Shown one piece after another: positions 50,516 to 59,445 of a stretch of 64,000 nucleotides of DNA. The notes under the pieces were generated by a model. The model saw only the letters and a list, made by a program, of their open reading frames with translations, was not told where the DNA came from and searched no databases. Each line of letters starts with the position of its first letter. Position 1 is the first letter of the stretch. The stretch is from Niabella yanshanensis (lineage in GTDB: Bacteria > Bacteroidota > Bacteroidia > Chitinophagales > Chitinophagaceae): NCBI RefSeq assembly GCF_034424215.1, contig NZ_CP139960.1, forward strand, positions 2,604,001 through 2,668,000, written 5' to 3'. The position numbers were made by a program, and so were the translations under genes.

Positions 50516-53095
50516 TTAATTAAATACGTAGCTTAAAGTAACACCGTAAGTACGCGGATCACCTAACACACCGGCATAATGCCCGGCATTACCACCAGCA
50601 GGCAACAGTTGTTCAAAATAGCCTTTATCCAAAATATTACGTCCCCAAATAAAGGCAGAGAACCCTTTTGTAGCTCTAAACCCAAGTCTCGCATTTACCA
50701 ATCCATAACCAGCTACATTTAAATAAGCTGATGGGGAGGGGCTTGAAGAAAAACCAGAACGGGCAAAGAAATCAGCACCGATAAAGAAACGGTTGGCTCT
50801 TCCGAATAAAGATGACGGCGTTGAATATTCACCACCTAAAGAACCTGCCCATTTGGAAATTCCGGGTATGGCACCACCAGAGATGTCCTTGAATGCCACC
50901 TGCACATTGTCTGCATTGGTTGCACCTGTTTCTTCTAATGGCAAAGGCGCGTTAGTGAACTTTACATAAATCCCCTCAGAATAAGCCAGCGCGCCATAAA
51001 AGCTGAAATGATGGTTTAACCTATAAGACGCATCGGCTTCAATACCCCTTACACGTACCTTATCTGCATTGGCAATATAACCCCTGTTTACTCCCAACTC
51101 TGCCGATTGTACGTTGGTTTGGTAGTCTTTGATATCGGAATTGTACGCGGCTATATTAAAGGTAAGATCCGCCGTCAGGTTTGTTTTAACACCTACTTCA
51201 TAGTGCTTGGTATACTCTGGCCTGATAACAGCCAGATCTGTTGCAGGCTGTCCGCTCACTGTAGGCAAACCTGCCACATTTACGCCCACCGGTTTGTAGC
51301 TTGTTGAAAAAGTACCAAAGGCATTTATTTTTCTTGAAGGCCGGCAAGCCAAGGTTACCTGGTAAGTAGCATTACGCTCATAGGCATCTGCTTCATAAAA
51401 CTGGTTGCTGTATACTCCGTTCTTTAATGTTAATAAAGCAGGATCTGTGGTTTGCAAACCGCCATAGGTTGTACGATCATACACCACCTGCTTTTCATCA
51501 TAATTTAATCTGATACCTGGCTGAATATGGAAATGATCAATAAACTCCCAGTCCACGTTGGCAAATACAGCAGCACTTTTAGAACGGATCGAAGAATTAG
51601 TTTTGATGCCATAACCTTCAAAAAGACCCGGGGTTTTCCAAAGAGCGCTGGTAGAACTTTGAGAAAAGCGCCACTGGTCACGACCGGATTCTTCTGTTCC
51701 GTCGATTTTTACTTCCTGGCCCAGGTAAAATAAGCCAATCACACCGCTTAAACGGTCTGTGATATCACCTGCATACCGGATCTCCTGGGAAATATTCTTA
51801 TGCTTTGCGGGGTTCTGAGATTTGGCCAAAGCCTGTAAGCCTGTAAAATCTCTGTCATTGGATGGGTCCCAGTTCCAATAACGCCATGCAGTAGTAGCCG
51901 TTAGCACGCCCGGCCCGATTTTGCTATCGATATTAACAGATGCGCCGCCTATTTCATTACCGGAATTCCAAGGTGTGTCATGGTCAATCACACGCATAAA
52001 TGCATCTACCTGGCCTGCCTTATTAATATTAGGTAATGTATAATTCAGGTCAGAAGTGATGGCATTGAATTGCCTGTACGCCGGTCTTTTAGTGGTAACT
52101 ACTCCTGCAACAACCTGTGCATATCCATCGGGTTTTTGTTTATTGTATTCGCCTGCTACAGTAACCGATGTGTTATCGGATACGTTATACAGGAATTGCG
52201 TACGTAAACCCAGGTTATTGATATCATTGGTATACTTATCGGTAGCTATATTATGTACCGTACCATCCCGTTGTGTTCCGGAGAAAGACACACGGGCTGC
52301 TAATCTTTTGGTCAGTGGCCCTGTAACAGACGCTTTAGCCTGTATAAATCCAAAATTACCGTAGCTTACTTCAAGATTACCGCCGGGCACAAAGCTGGGC
52401 TTACGTGTAGTAATATTGATAGCACCTGAAGTAGTGTTTTTACCAAATAATGTTCCCTGGGGGCCCCTTAGCACCTCTATCCTCTCAATGTCTACAAAAT
52501 CAAGTGTTGCTACAGCCGGACGTGCGTAATACACACCATCTACATAGTAACCTACTCCCGGATCCAGTCCGTCATTGGTCAATCCGAACGGAGACCCCAG
52601 TCCCCGAATATTAATACCGGTATTCCTCGGGTTGGAGGTATACATCTGCAAAGAGGGTACAATTTCTTTTACGCGGGTAACATTAAAAGCGCCGGACTCT
52701 TCAATCTGCTTACCTCCTACCACAGATACATTAATAGGCACGTCCTGCAGGACTTCACGTCTACGCCTGGAGGTAATCACTACCGTATCTGTCTGGTACA
52801 ATACCTGGAGTTTAACAATAAGTGAATCTTCCAGATTTCTTACCACTATATTGCGGATCGCATAGTTAACTGACGACACGGTTACGGTAAAAGGTACTTT
52901 AGGCGCCTGGGATAAAGTAAAAATACCGGCACCGTCGGTTGTTGTACCCTGTGCAGTACCTTTAATGACTACACTGGCACCGGGTAAGGGATCATTATTT
53001 TCATTGACTACCTTACCAGCCAGCTGGGCATTTACCAGCGCGGGCAGGAGGCCTAAAATCAATAATGTAAGTTTTAACTGGCTCGATTGTTTCAT
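50516..53095 (-). CDS. TonB-dependent receptor, probably for a sulfur compound
   Basis: An 859-residue outer-membrane receptor. The ATG at 53095 begins the signal peptide (MKQSSQLKLTLLILGLLPA, cleavage after VNA). A CarboxypepD_reg-like domain follows (LAGKVVNENNDPLPGASVVI), then a plug with VVITSRRRREVLQDVPINVS, VDGVYYARPAVATLDFVDIE and VLRGPQGTLFGKNTTSGAIN, and a 22-strand barrel ending in YGVTLSYVFN. The plug resembles FecA/iron-complex receptors rather than SusC. It lies last in the sulfate cluster and has its own promoter and a Cys-codon-rich leader ORF, so uptake of a sulfur source is the best guess. Confidence 0.9.
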   Translation of the reverse strand: MKQSSQLKLTLLILGLLPALVNAQLAGKVVNENNDPLPGASVVIKGTAQGTTTDGAGIFTLSQAPKVPFTVTVSSVNYAIRNIVVRNLEDSLIVKLQVLYQTDTVVITSRRRREVLQDVPINVSVVGGKQIEESGAFNVTRVKEIVPSLQMYTSNPRNTGINIRGLGSPFGLTNDGLDPGVGYYVDGVYYARPAVATLDFVDIERIEVLRGPQGTLFGKNTTSGAINITTRKPSFVPGGNLEVSYGNFGFIQAKASVTGPLTKRLAARVSFSGTQRDGTVHNIATDKYTNDINNLGLRTQFLYNVSDNTSVTVAGEYNKQKPDGYAQVVAGVVTTKRPAYRQFNAITSDLNYTLPNINKAGQVDAFMRVIDHDTPWNSGNEIGGASVNIDSKIGPGVLTATTAWRYWNWDPSNDRDFTGLQALAKSQNPAKHKNISQEIRYAGDITDRLSGVIGLFYLGQEVKIDGTEESGRDQWRFSQSSTSALWKTPGLFEGYGIKTNSSIRSKSAAVFANVDWEFIDHFHIQPGIRLNYDEKQVVYDRTTYGGLQTTDPALLTLKNGVYSNQFYEADAYERNATYQVTLACRPSRKINAFGTFSTSYKPVGVNVAGLPTVSGQPATDLAVIRPEYTKHYEVGVKTNLTADLTFNIAAYNSDIKDYQTNVQSAELGVNRGYIANADKVRVRGIEADASYRLNHHFSFYGALAYSEGIYVKFTNAPLPLEETGATNADNVQVAFKDISGGAIPGISKWAGSLGGEYSTPSSLFGRANRFFIGADFFARSGFSSSPSPSAYLNVAGYGLVNARLGFRATKGFSAFIWGRNILDKGYFEQLLPAGGNAGHYAGVLGDPRTYGVTLSYVFN

Positions 53096-53177
53096 TGTTC
53101 TGTGCTTTGATAAATTTTGGTGATATAGATTTTGCATGCTCCGTCGTATCGATATACTAAAAGAGAGTAGCAATAAA

Positions 53178-53197
53178 GTCTATAAATTATGTAGACT
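53178..53197 (-). promoter_or_regulatory. Inverted repeat in the receptor leader
   Basis: AGTCTA (53178-53183) and TAGACT (53192-53197) form a hairpin between the leader ORF and the receptor gene. On the minus strand the stem is followed by TTTATT, so it could be a weak attenuator. The half-site resembles the one in the hairpin at the promoter (53332-53361), so a protein operator is an alternative. Confidence 0.4.
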
Positions 53198-53226
53198 AAT
53201 TATGCAAAAAAATAGTTGGTTGTGTA

Positions 53227-53298
53227 TTAGCCGCAACAACAGCTTACACCTGGAAAGGCCCTACAGCAACAAGTTCTATAATACTTTTGTGTATACAT
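53227..53298 (-). CDS. Cysteine-rich leader peptide (23 codons)
   Basis: An ATG at 53298 opens a 23-codon frame that stops with TAA at 53229-53227. The encoded peptide has two runs of three Cys (RTCCCRAFPG and VSCCCG), six Cys in all, using both TGT and TGC. It starts about 10 bases after the predicted transcription start of the receptor gene, with a purine-poor, A-rich upstream region as is common in this phylum. The position and the consecutive Cys codons fit a leader peptide that senses charged tRNA-Cys, by ribosome stalling and attenuation. The mechanism is inferred. Confidence 0.7.
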   Translation of the reverse strand: MYTQKYYRTCCCRAFPGVSCCCG

Positions 53299-53315
53299 AT
53301 TTTTTAAACCGAGTG

Positions 53316-53346
53316 CAAATATAGGTGCATTAAAATAGTCCACAAA
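53316..53346 (-). promoter_or_regulatory. Consensus promoter of the leader peptide and TonB-dependent receptor
   Basis: On the minus strand TTTG (53343-53346), exactly 19 bases, then TATATTTG (53316-53323). The -33 box lies in the loop of the hairpin that ends the upstream gene. The predicted leader is about 210 bases. Confidence 0.8.
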
Positions 53347-53361
53347 AAAAGTAGACTATTT
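53332..53361 (-). terminator. Terminator-like hairpin after the siroheme/permease gene
   Basis: AAAATAGTC (53332-53340) pairs with GACTATTTT (53353-53361) around a 12-base loop, starting 14 bases beyond the stop at 53376, and ends in TTTT on the minus strand. It overlaps the -33 box of the next promoter. Confidence 0.6.
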
Positions 53362-53375
53362 TTTGAAAAAAATAT

Positions 53376-54938
53376 TTAGAGGAATAAAGCCTTGCAAATG
53401 GTAATAAGGCTCATTACGATAACCAGGACGCCCACCACAAGAAACATTTTCTTAACGGGCAAACGGGATGTGAGCATGGCCGAGAACGGGGCTGTAACAA
53501 TGCCACCGATTAAGAGGCCGGCTACAATATTCCAGTGATGAATACCAATAGTGAAAATAAAAGTAATAGCACTGGTTACGGTTAAAATAAATTTCGCAAC
53601 AGTAGAGCTGCCTACCACATAGCGCGGCGTTCTGCCGTTTTTAATAAAAGTGCCCGTTACCAGCGGTCCCCAGCCACCGCCGCCAAAGGAGTCGATAAAG
53701 CCTCCCACCAATCCTAATAAAGGGATATTCGTTTTTTTCTTTTCTATTTTGCGCTCTTTGCTTTTAAACACATTGGTTAGAATTCTCACACCAAGGTATA
53801 ATGTATAAGCTGCGATAAAAGGTTTGGTTATTGCGGCATATTTCTCGCCTACATAAGTAAGCAATAAAGCACCTATAACTGCGCCTATTATTGCCGGTAA
53901 TGCCAGCGCTTTGATGAGTTTTTTATTAACATTACCTAACCTGAAATGACTGATACTACCTGCTGCGGTAGTAAAAGATTCGGCAGAGTGAATACTGGCG
54001 CTCACTACGGGCGGAGGAACATTGAGCATCAGCAAAATAGTGGTACAAATCACACCATATCCCATTCCCATAGAGCCCGCAACTATTTCGGCCAGAAAGC
54101 CGGTCAGCAGCATCCAGTAAAACAGATGGTGATCCTTATTTAACGCCAGTAGAATGTCATCGACAAGATCAAATGCATATAACGCATATATGCTTAAACC
54201 AACCAACAATACTATTCCCAATATGATGAGGTACCAGTTGGTACTCTTTTGCGCTTTGGCTACTACATCAGCAGACTCCACTATTTCAGCGGCGGGTTCA
54301 GACTCAAATTCTTTTAAAGCTTCATCAGGATTTTCAACCAGCGAGCGTGTAACACTGTTAAGCACTTTCACTTTATGATCGAAATCGCCCGATAATTTAT
54401 TACGCAATGCCTGCATATTATCCAGAACTTCATCGATCTCGTCGGGTATTGTCTCGTTAAGTGTTTCCTTCAAGCGTTTGGCAATAGTGGGAGATTTTCC
54501 ATTAGTAGATATAGCTATTTTAAGATTGCCTTTCTTAACAACAGAACCCAGGTAAAAATCGCAAAGCTCGGGCTTGTCGGCAACATTTACCAGCTTCTCA
54601 CAAGCCATAGTATCTGTCCTTACCTGTTGTGCTATTTCCAAATCGTTTACAGCGGCGATAACAAGATCGGCTGCCTGGATATCTTCTATCTGATAGGCCC
54701 GCTCTTCAAGTACAATAGTATTATAAGGTGCCGTAAATTCACGGACGGCATCGCTTATTTGTATAGCAACAAGTTTGATTTGTGTTGCGGGCGCGTTCTT
54801 AATTACAGCCTGCAGCTTTTCCAATCCGATATTCCCTCCACCAATAATTAAAAGCTTCAACTGTTCCAGCTTTATAAAAACCGGGAACAAATTGTTTCCA
54901 AAATCAACTTTATTATTTGTATGTGCGGACTCGCTCAA
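53376..54938 (-). CDS. Fusion of siroheme synthase N-domain and TauE/SafE-type permease
   Basis: A 520-residue two-part protein. Residues about 15-215 are a CysG-type precorrin-2 dehydrogenase/ferrochelatase: FPVFIKLEQLKLLIIGGGNI with the NAD-binding GGGNIG, AAVNDLEIA and AISTNGKSPTIAKRLKE. After a linker, residues about 234-520 form an eight-helix TSUP permease with TGFLAEIVAGSMGMGYGV and GLVGGFIDSFGGGGWGP. It would finish siroheme and carry sulfate, sulfite or a similar anion. The start is TTG at 54938; no in-frame ATG lies near. It follows cysE in the cluster. Confidence 0.88.
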   Translation of the reverse strand: MSESAHTNNKVDFGNNLFPVFIKLEQLKLLIIGGGNIGLEKLQAVIKNAPATQIKLVAIQISDAVREFTAPYNTIVLEERAYQIEDIQAADLVIAAVNDLEIAQQVRTDTMACEKLVNVADKPELCDFYLGSVVKKGNLKIAISTNGKSPTIAKRLKETLNETIPDEIDEVLDNMQALRNKLSGDFDHKVKVLNSVTRSLVENPDEALKEFESEPAAEIVESADVVAKAQKSTNWYLIILGIVLLVGLSIYALYAFDLVDDILLALNKDHHLFYWMLLTGFLAEIVAGSMGMGYGVICTTILLMLNVPPPVVSASIHSAESFTTAAGSISHFRLGNVNKKLIKALALPAIIGAVIGALLLTYVGEKYAAITKPFIAAYTLYLGVRILTNVFKSKERKIEKKKTNIPLLGLVGGFIDSFGGGGWGPLVTGTFIKNGRTPRYVVGSSTVAKFILTVTSAITFIFTIGIHHWNIVAGLLIGGIVTAPFSAMLTSRLPVKKMFLVVGVLVIVMSLITICKALFL

Positions 54939-55059
54939 GTATGTAGATTGTACGATATAAGTTGTACTATGTACGAATTAAAACTGATCAGCTATATTCT
55001 GCAAAACAAGGGTGCGACGCAAGAGAGATGATAGTAGCACCCAGGCCGGGACAATAAAA

Positions 55060-55908
55060 TTATTTATCCTTCTTAGCAGCCTTTAAAATTTTGCTGACAG
55101 AATCTTTATGCGAAAAGCTGTCTTTATCAGTCACTTCGCTTTGATTATATACTAAAGAATTAGCCGGCACATTGAACGTCACCCAGGCATTACCCCCAAT
55201 GACACAATCCCTCCCAATGGTAATATCACCCAGAATAGTTGCTCCCGAGTAGATAATCACATTGTCTTCAATAGTAGGATGTCTTTTAGATTTCTTTTTT
55301 GTTTTTGCAGAGTTTAAAGCACCTACCGTCACCCCCTGGTACATTCTTACATCATTACCTATTACTGATGTTTCGCCAATCACAACACCGGTGCCATGAT
55401 CTATAAAAAAGTTTTTTCCAATAGTGGCGTAAGGATGGATATCGATACCCGTTTTACTATGAGCATATTCTGCAAAAAGTCTTGGCAGTCCACGTATGCC
55501 CTGTTTCCGTAATTGGTTGGATATTCGGTAAACTGCAATTGCATAGAACCCTGGATAGGTTTGCAGTATCTGGCTTACATTCAATGCAGCAGGATCATTA
55601 GCTACAAATGCCGCGGCGTCGTCCTGCAGGGTTGCATATATATCAGGCAAGGCAGTAAAGAAAACTTCAACGGCCTGTTGAGATTTAGCTCCGTCATTCA
55701 ACACATCATATATCAATGTAGCCAGGTGACTTTGTAAGGAGTAAAAGCCTTTCTCCAAATCGCTTTCCTTTTGATTAACCCCTGTTTTAGGGATAAACAA
55801 AAACCGGAAGATGTCATCAATAAACTGATGTGCCAGGTCCTTATCGGGCAGGTTACCCAGCTTAGCATTATTCTGTAAAAGAAGTTTTATAAAATTCTTT
55901 GTGCTCAT
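55060..55908 (-). CDS. cysE: Serine O-acetyltransferase
   Basis: A 282-residue enzyme that makes O-acetylserine from serine and acetyl-CoA. An N-terminal helical domain (about 1-150) is followed by a left-handed beta-helix of hexapeptide repeats: DIHPYATIGKNFFIDHGTGV, VIGETSVIGNDVRMYQGVTV and HPTIEDNVIIYSGATILG. The catalytic His and Asp pairs are in place. The cysteine synthase is not in the window. It lies between cysI and the fusion gene, and O-acetylserine would be the acceptor for the sulfide made by CysJI. Confidence 0.94.
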   Translation of the reverse strand: MSTKNFIKLLLQNNAKLGNLPDKDLAHQFIDDIFRFLFIPKTGVNQKESDLEKGFYSLQSHLATLIYDVLNDGAKSQQAVEVFFTALPDIYATLQDDAAAFVANDPAALNVSQILQTYPGFYAIAVYRISNQLRKQGIRGLPRLFAEYAHSKTGIDIHPYATIGKNFFIDHGTGVVIGETSVIGNDVRMYQGVTVGALNSAKTKKKSKRHPTIEDNVIIYSGATILGDITIGRDCVIGGNAWVTFNVPANSLVYNQSEVTDKDSFSHKDSVSKILKAAKKDK

Positions 55909-55932
55909 TGCTTAATAGTTAAAATGTTGACG

Positions 55933-55986
55933 AGTTGATATGTTCACAAGAAAAGTACTACTTTTTAACTAACAAACATATCAACT
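55933..55986. repeat. Inverted repeat between cysI and cysE
   Basis: AGTTGATATGTT (55933-55944) and AACATATCAACT (55975-55986) are perfect 12-base inverted copies. The same word ACATATCAACT returns in the spacer before cysD. It may be an mRNA hairpin between two genes of the operon. Confidence 0.6.
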
Positions 55987-55997
55987 TTTTAACTCAA

Positions 55998-57656
55998 TTA
56001 AAGAATCCACTTCCTGTGGGAGAAATCGCCGAAAGTTTCATTTTCCTTTTTCTCTTTGGTATAAACCCCGAACAGCTCATCCAACGTGGTCAGTATCTGC
56101 TCTTCGTTCAAACTATCTTTAAACTTAGTGTTCAATCTTTCACCTAACCTGTCGCCGCCGATATGCAGATTGTACTTACCGTAAGCGGTACCCACAAACC
56201 CTATTTCTGCATTTGGAGACCGGCCACAGCCATTAGGGCACCCCGTCATCCGTAATACAATATTATCATGCTGCATGCTGTGCTTCTCCAGTATGGGTTC
56301 CAGCTTGGAGATGAGAGTGGGCAAATAACGTTGTCCTTCAGCTAACGCTAACGGGCAGGTATTGAACGCTACGCAGGCAATTGCATTTTTCCTTAAAGCT
56401 CCTGCTTTATCTGTATGTTCAATAATGCCATACTCGTTCAGCATTACTTCAATAGAGGCCTTATCCTTAGCACTGATATCTGTAAGAATTACATTTTGAT
56501 TAGCTGTAAAACGGAAATTACATTTACCCAACTCCGCTATTTTAAGCAGACAGGTTTTGAAATCAATCCCTTCACCATCTAATACACGCCCATTTTCTAC
56601 AAATACCGTATAATGCCATTTTTTATCTGCGCTTTGCGTCCAGCCATAACGATCTATTCTTTCGGTGAAAGTATAAGGACGGGCCGGCTCTAATTTAAAG
56701 CCACAACGCTTTTCAATTTCTTCCCGGTATTTATCAACACCCAGTTTGTCTACGGTATATTTTAAGCGGGATAATTTCCGGTCGGCACGATTTCCAAAAT
56801 CACGTTGAACAGTGATTGTTTCGTACACCGCTTTCAGGATCTTTTCTTCATCATTCTCCACAAATCCCAACACAGTAGCCAGTCTTGCGTAAGTATTAGG
56901 ATTACCATGTGTAGTTCCCAATCCGCCACCTGCAGCCAAGTTGAAGCCTACCAACTTATCATTTTCAATGATTGCGATCAACGCTATATCATTGATGAAT
57001 ACGTCTACATCATTATTGGGAGGAACCGCTATACCAATCTTTAGTTTACGGGGCAGATAGCGGTCTTTATATAAAGGGTCCTCTTCGGTCTTCTCTCCTA
57101 TTTTTTCTTTATCAATCCAGATCTCATACCAGGCCTGTGTTTTGGGCTTAGCCATTTCGCTGATCTTAGATGCGAATTGAAATACTTCATCATGCACCGG
57201 AGACTCGCCGGGGTTGGAAGTACAGCAAACATTACGATTCACGTCGCCACAGGTTGCAATCGAGTCCAGTCCCGCAAGGTTAAACGACTGCATGGTGGGT
57301 TTAATATGCGACTTTAAGATGCCGTGTAATTGCACGGTTTGCCTGGTAGTTATTTTAATGGTTCCGGTCGAATGCTCTCCCGCCACGTGGTGCATCGCCA
57401 CCCATTGTTCGGGCTTTAAGAAACCTCCCGGTAAACGCAGACGCAGCATAAAGGAATACAGCCATTCCAGTTTCTTGGCGCTACGTTCCTCGCGCCTGTC
57501 CCTGTCATCCTGTTGGTACATACCATGAAACTTGATCAGGTTCGTATCATCTTCACGCACGGCCCCTGTATAGCTATCCGACAAACTTTCCTTTAAAGTA
57601 CCACGCAAGCCGTTACTGGCAATTTTTATCTTTTCTACTGGTGATTGTTCGCTCAT
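55998..57656 (-). CDS. cysI: Sulfite reductase hemoprotein subunit (beta)
   Basis: A 552-residue siroheme/[4Fe-4S] enzyme that reduces sulfite to sulfide with electrons from CysJ. It contains GTIKITTRQTVQLHGI, VCCTSNPGE and the cluster-binding CVAFNTC and GCPNGCGRSP, so all four cluster Cys are present. The ATG at 57656 (MSEQSPVEKIKI) is preferred over an in-frame GTG thirteen codons upstream, since the extra part is only translated spacer repeat. It follows cysJ by about 80 bases. Confidence 0.95.
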   Translation of the reverse strand: MSEQSPVEKIKIASNGLRGTLKESLSDSYTGAVREDDTNLIKFHGMYQQDDRDRREERSAKKLEWLYSFMLRLRLPGGFLKPEQWVAMHHVAGEHSTGTIKITTRQTVQLHGILKSHIKPTMQSFNLAGLDSIATCGDVNRNVCCTSNPGESPVHDEVFQFASKISEMAKPKTQAWYEIWIDKEKIGEKTEEDPLYKDRYLPRKLKIGIAVPPNNDVDVFINDIALIAIIENDKLVGFNLAAGGGLGTTHGNPNTYARLATVLGFVENDEEKILKAVYETITVQRDFGNRADRKLSRLKYTVDKLGVDKYREEIEKRCGFKLEPARPYTFTERIDRYGWTQSADKKWHYTVFVENGRVLDGEGIDFKTCLLKIAELGKCNFRFTANQNVILTDISAKDKASIEVMLNEYGIIEHTDKAGALRKNAIACVAFNTCPLALAEGQRYLPTLISKLEPILEKHSMQHDNIVLRMTGCPNGCGRSPNAEIGFVGTAYGKYNLHIGGDRLGERLNTKFKDSLNEEQILTTLDELFGVYTKEKKENETFGDFSHRKWIL

Positions 57657-57667
57657 CCTTCTATATT

Positions 57668-57732
57668 CGTTAATAGTTAATGGTTCATGGTTCACAGCCC
57701 ACTGCTATGAACTATTGTCTATGATCTATTGG
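57668..57732. repeat. Degenerate heptad-like repeat between cysJ and cysI
   Basis: The spacer consists of words such as TTAATGGTTCATGGTTCA and CTATGAACTATTGTCTATG. It resembles simple reiterated text in other spacers of this cluster and encodes nothing recognisable. Confidence 0.45.
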
Positions 57733-57735
57733 CAA

Positions 57736-59445
57736 TTAATACACATCCTTCTCCCAACGTCCTTCTTCTACTAATTGGTGCAGATATTTCTCGGCTTCTT
57801 CTTCCGTTTTATTACCATGCTCTTTAAAAATTTCTACAAGCATTTTTTCTACATCTTTGCTGGTTGGTTCCCGCTTTCCGCTGATGTACATATAAGCGCC
57901 GTTGCTGATCCAATCATATAACTCAGCGCCTCTTTGTTTCATACGATGCTGTACATAGATCTTTTCTTTCTGATCGCGCGAGAAAGCTACGTCCAGGTTG
58001 GTCAATACGCCTGTTTGTAAATAATCCTGCAATTCCGTCTGGTACAAAAAGTCGGTAACAAAATGTTGCTCTCCAAAGAACAGCCAGTTACGGCCCTCCG
58101 CACCCTGTGCATCTCTTTCTGCAATAAAAGAACGGAAAGGCGCAATACCTGTACCCGGCCCGATCATGATCACATCTTTATCATTGGCAGGAAGTCTGAA
58201 GTGCTTCTGCTTCTGTATGAAGAATTCAAACTCAGTACCTGCCGGGTGCGTTGAAAAGAACTCACTGCTCACGCCGGTACGCTTATCATCTTCCACATAG
58301 TACTCATCCTTACTTACCGTAATATGTATTTCGCCCAAACCATGGCTTCCCGGTGCCGAAGAAATAGAATATAACCTTGGCGCCTGGGGCGTTAATATCT
58401 TAATCACTTCTTCAAAAGCGGCAGCAGCCTTTATAGGATACTTTTTGAGCAAATCAGGGATGCTCAATCTTACTTCTTCAGGAATTTCGTAACCCGTTAT
58501 AGCTGCGTACTGTTTTATGGTAGACTTAAGCGGGTATAAAATATTCAGATGCTTTTTTAACAACTCACGAACCGGCGCCTTTACCTTGGCAGTTTGTATT
58601 TCCAGGTCGGGATTTACACCTGTTAACGTAATGATTTCTTCTACAGCAGCATCACTGTTTACCGGGATCAGTCCCAGTGCATCACCGGGTAGATAATCCA
58701 GATCCTCATCTGTACTGATCTCTACATGATAGGTTTCTTTATTGCTACCTCTATCGTTTAAATTGATGTTGGTTACAATAATACCGTTGTAATGTTTTTT
58801 ACCGACAGGCTTCTTTTCTTCAACTAATGGAGCCGCAATAGCCGGAACACTTCCCACGCTGGTTTGCAATACAGTGGCTACATTGTCGATCCAATGCAGG
58901 GAATCTTCCTCATAATCTACATCACACTTTTTCAGAGGTAACATACGATGAGCACCTAAGGCTTCCAGCCTGGCATCAATATCTTCTCCGGTTTTACAAA
59001 ACTGTGCGTAGGAAGTATCACCCAGCGCCAATACACCGAATTTCATTTTCTTCAACTCAACAGCCTGCTCATGCAGCTGGTCATAAAACTTCTTAGCCAG
59101 CAGCGGCGGCTCGCCTTCACCCTGCGTACTGATGACTACAAAGAAATATTCTTCTTTGGTCAGGTCTGTAAACCTGTATTGATCCAGCCCAGCCAGCTTT
59201 ACACCGATGCCTTTCTTCTTGGCAATACCTGCCAGCTGAGTAGCCAGCTTTTTGGAGTTACCGGTTTCGGTACCGTATGCCAGTGTAATTTTCTTATTTA
59301 GTGCTGCAGGAGTTCCAGATGAAGGAAGCGCGCCCTGTAATGCGCCAGCCTGCCCGGCAATATAGCCGTTCAGCCAGATCAGCTCTTCCCTGGACAGTGT
59401 AGAAGTAAATTCTTTAATCTTCTGCAGTTTATCTTCAGATAACAT
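57736..59445 (-). CDS. cysJ: Sulfite reductase flavoprotein subunit (alpha)
   Basis: A 569-residue diflavin reductase that passes electrons from NADPH through FAD and FMN to CysI. The FMN/flavodoxin domain has LAYGTETGNSKKLATQLA and STQGEGEPPLLAKKFYDQL. The FAD domain has RLYSISSAPG, and the NADPH domain GPGTGIAPFRSFI, LFFGEQHF and the C-terminal YMYISGKREPTSKDVE. It overlaps the 3' end of cobA by 11 bases, which implies coupling. Confidence 0.95.
   Translation of the reverse strand: MLSEDKLQKIKEFTSTLSREELIWLNGYIAGQAGALQGALPSSGTPAALNKKITLAYGTETGNSKKLATQLAGIAKKKGIGVKLAGLDQYRFTDLTKEEYFFVVISTQGEGEPPLLAKKFYDQLHEQAVELKKMKFGVLALGDTSYAQFCKTGEDIDARLEALGAHRMLPLKKCDVDYEEDSLHWIDNVATVLQTSVGSVPAIAAPLVEEKKPVGKKHYNGIIVTNINLNDRGSNKETYHVEISTDEDLDYLPGDALGLIPVNSDAAVEEIITLTGVNPDLEIQTAKVKAPVRELLKKHLNILYPLKSTIKQYAAITGYEIPEEVRLSIPDLLKKYPIKAAAAFEEVIKILTPQAPRLYSISSAPGSHGLGEIHITVSKDEYYVEDDKRTGVSSEFFSTHPAGTEFEFFIQKQKHFRLPANDKDVIMIGPGTGIAPFRSFIAERDAQGAEGRNWLFFGEQHFVTDFLYQTELQDYLQTGVLTNLDVAFSRDQKEKIYVQHRMKQRGAELYDWISNGAYMYISGKREPTSKDVEKMLVEIFKEHGNKTEEEAEKYLHQLVEEGRWEKDVY

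Noticed and set aside
57657-57695. N-terminal extension of CysI by 13 residues
   Set aside because: The extension would start at GTG and is translated from spacer repeat sequence; the downstream ATG gives the normal family start.
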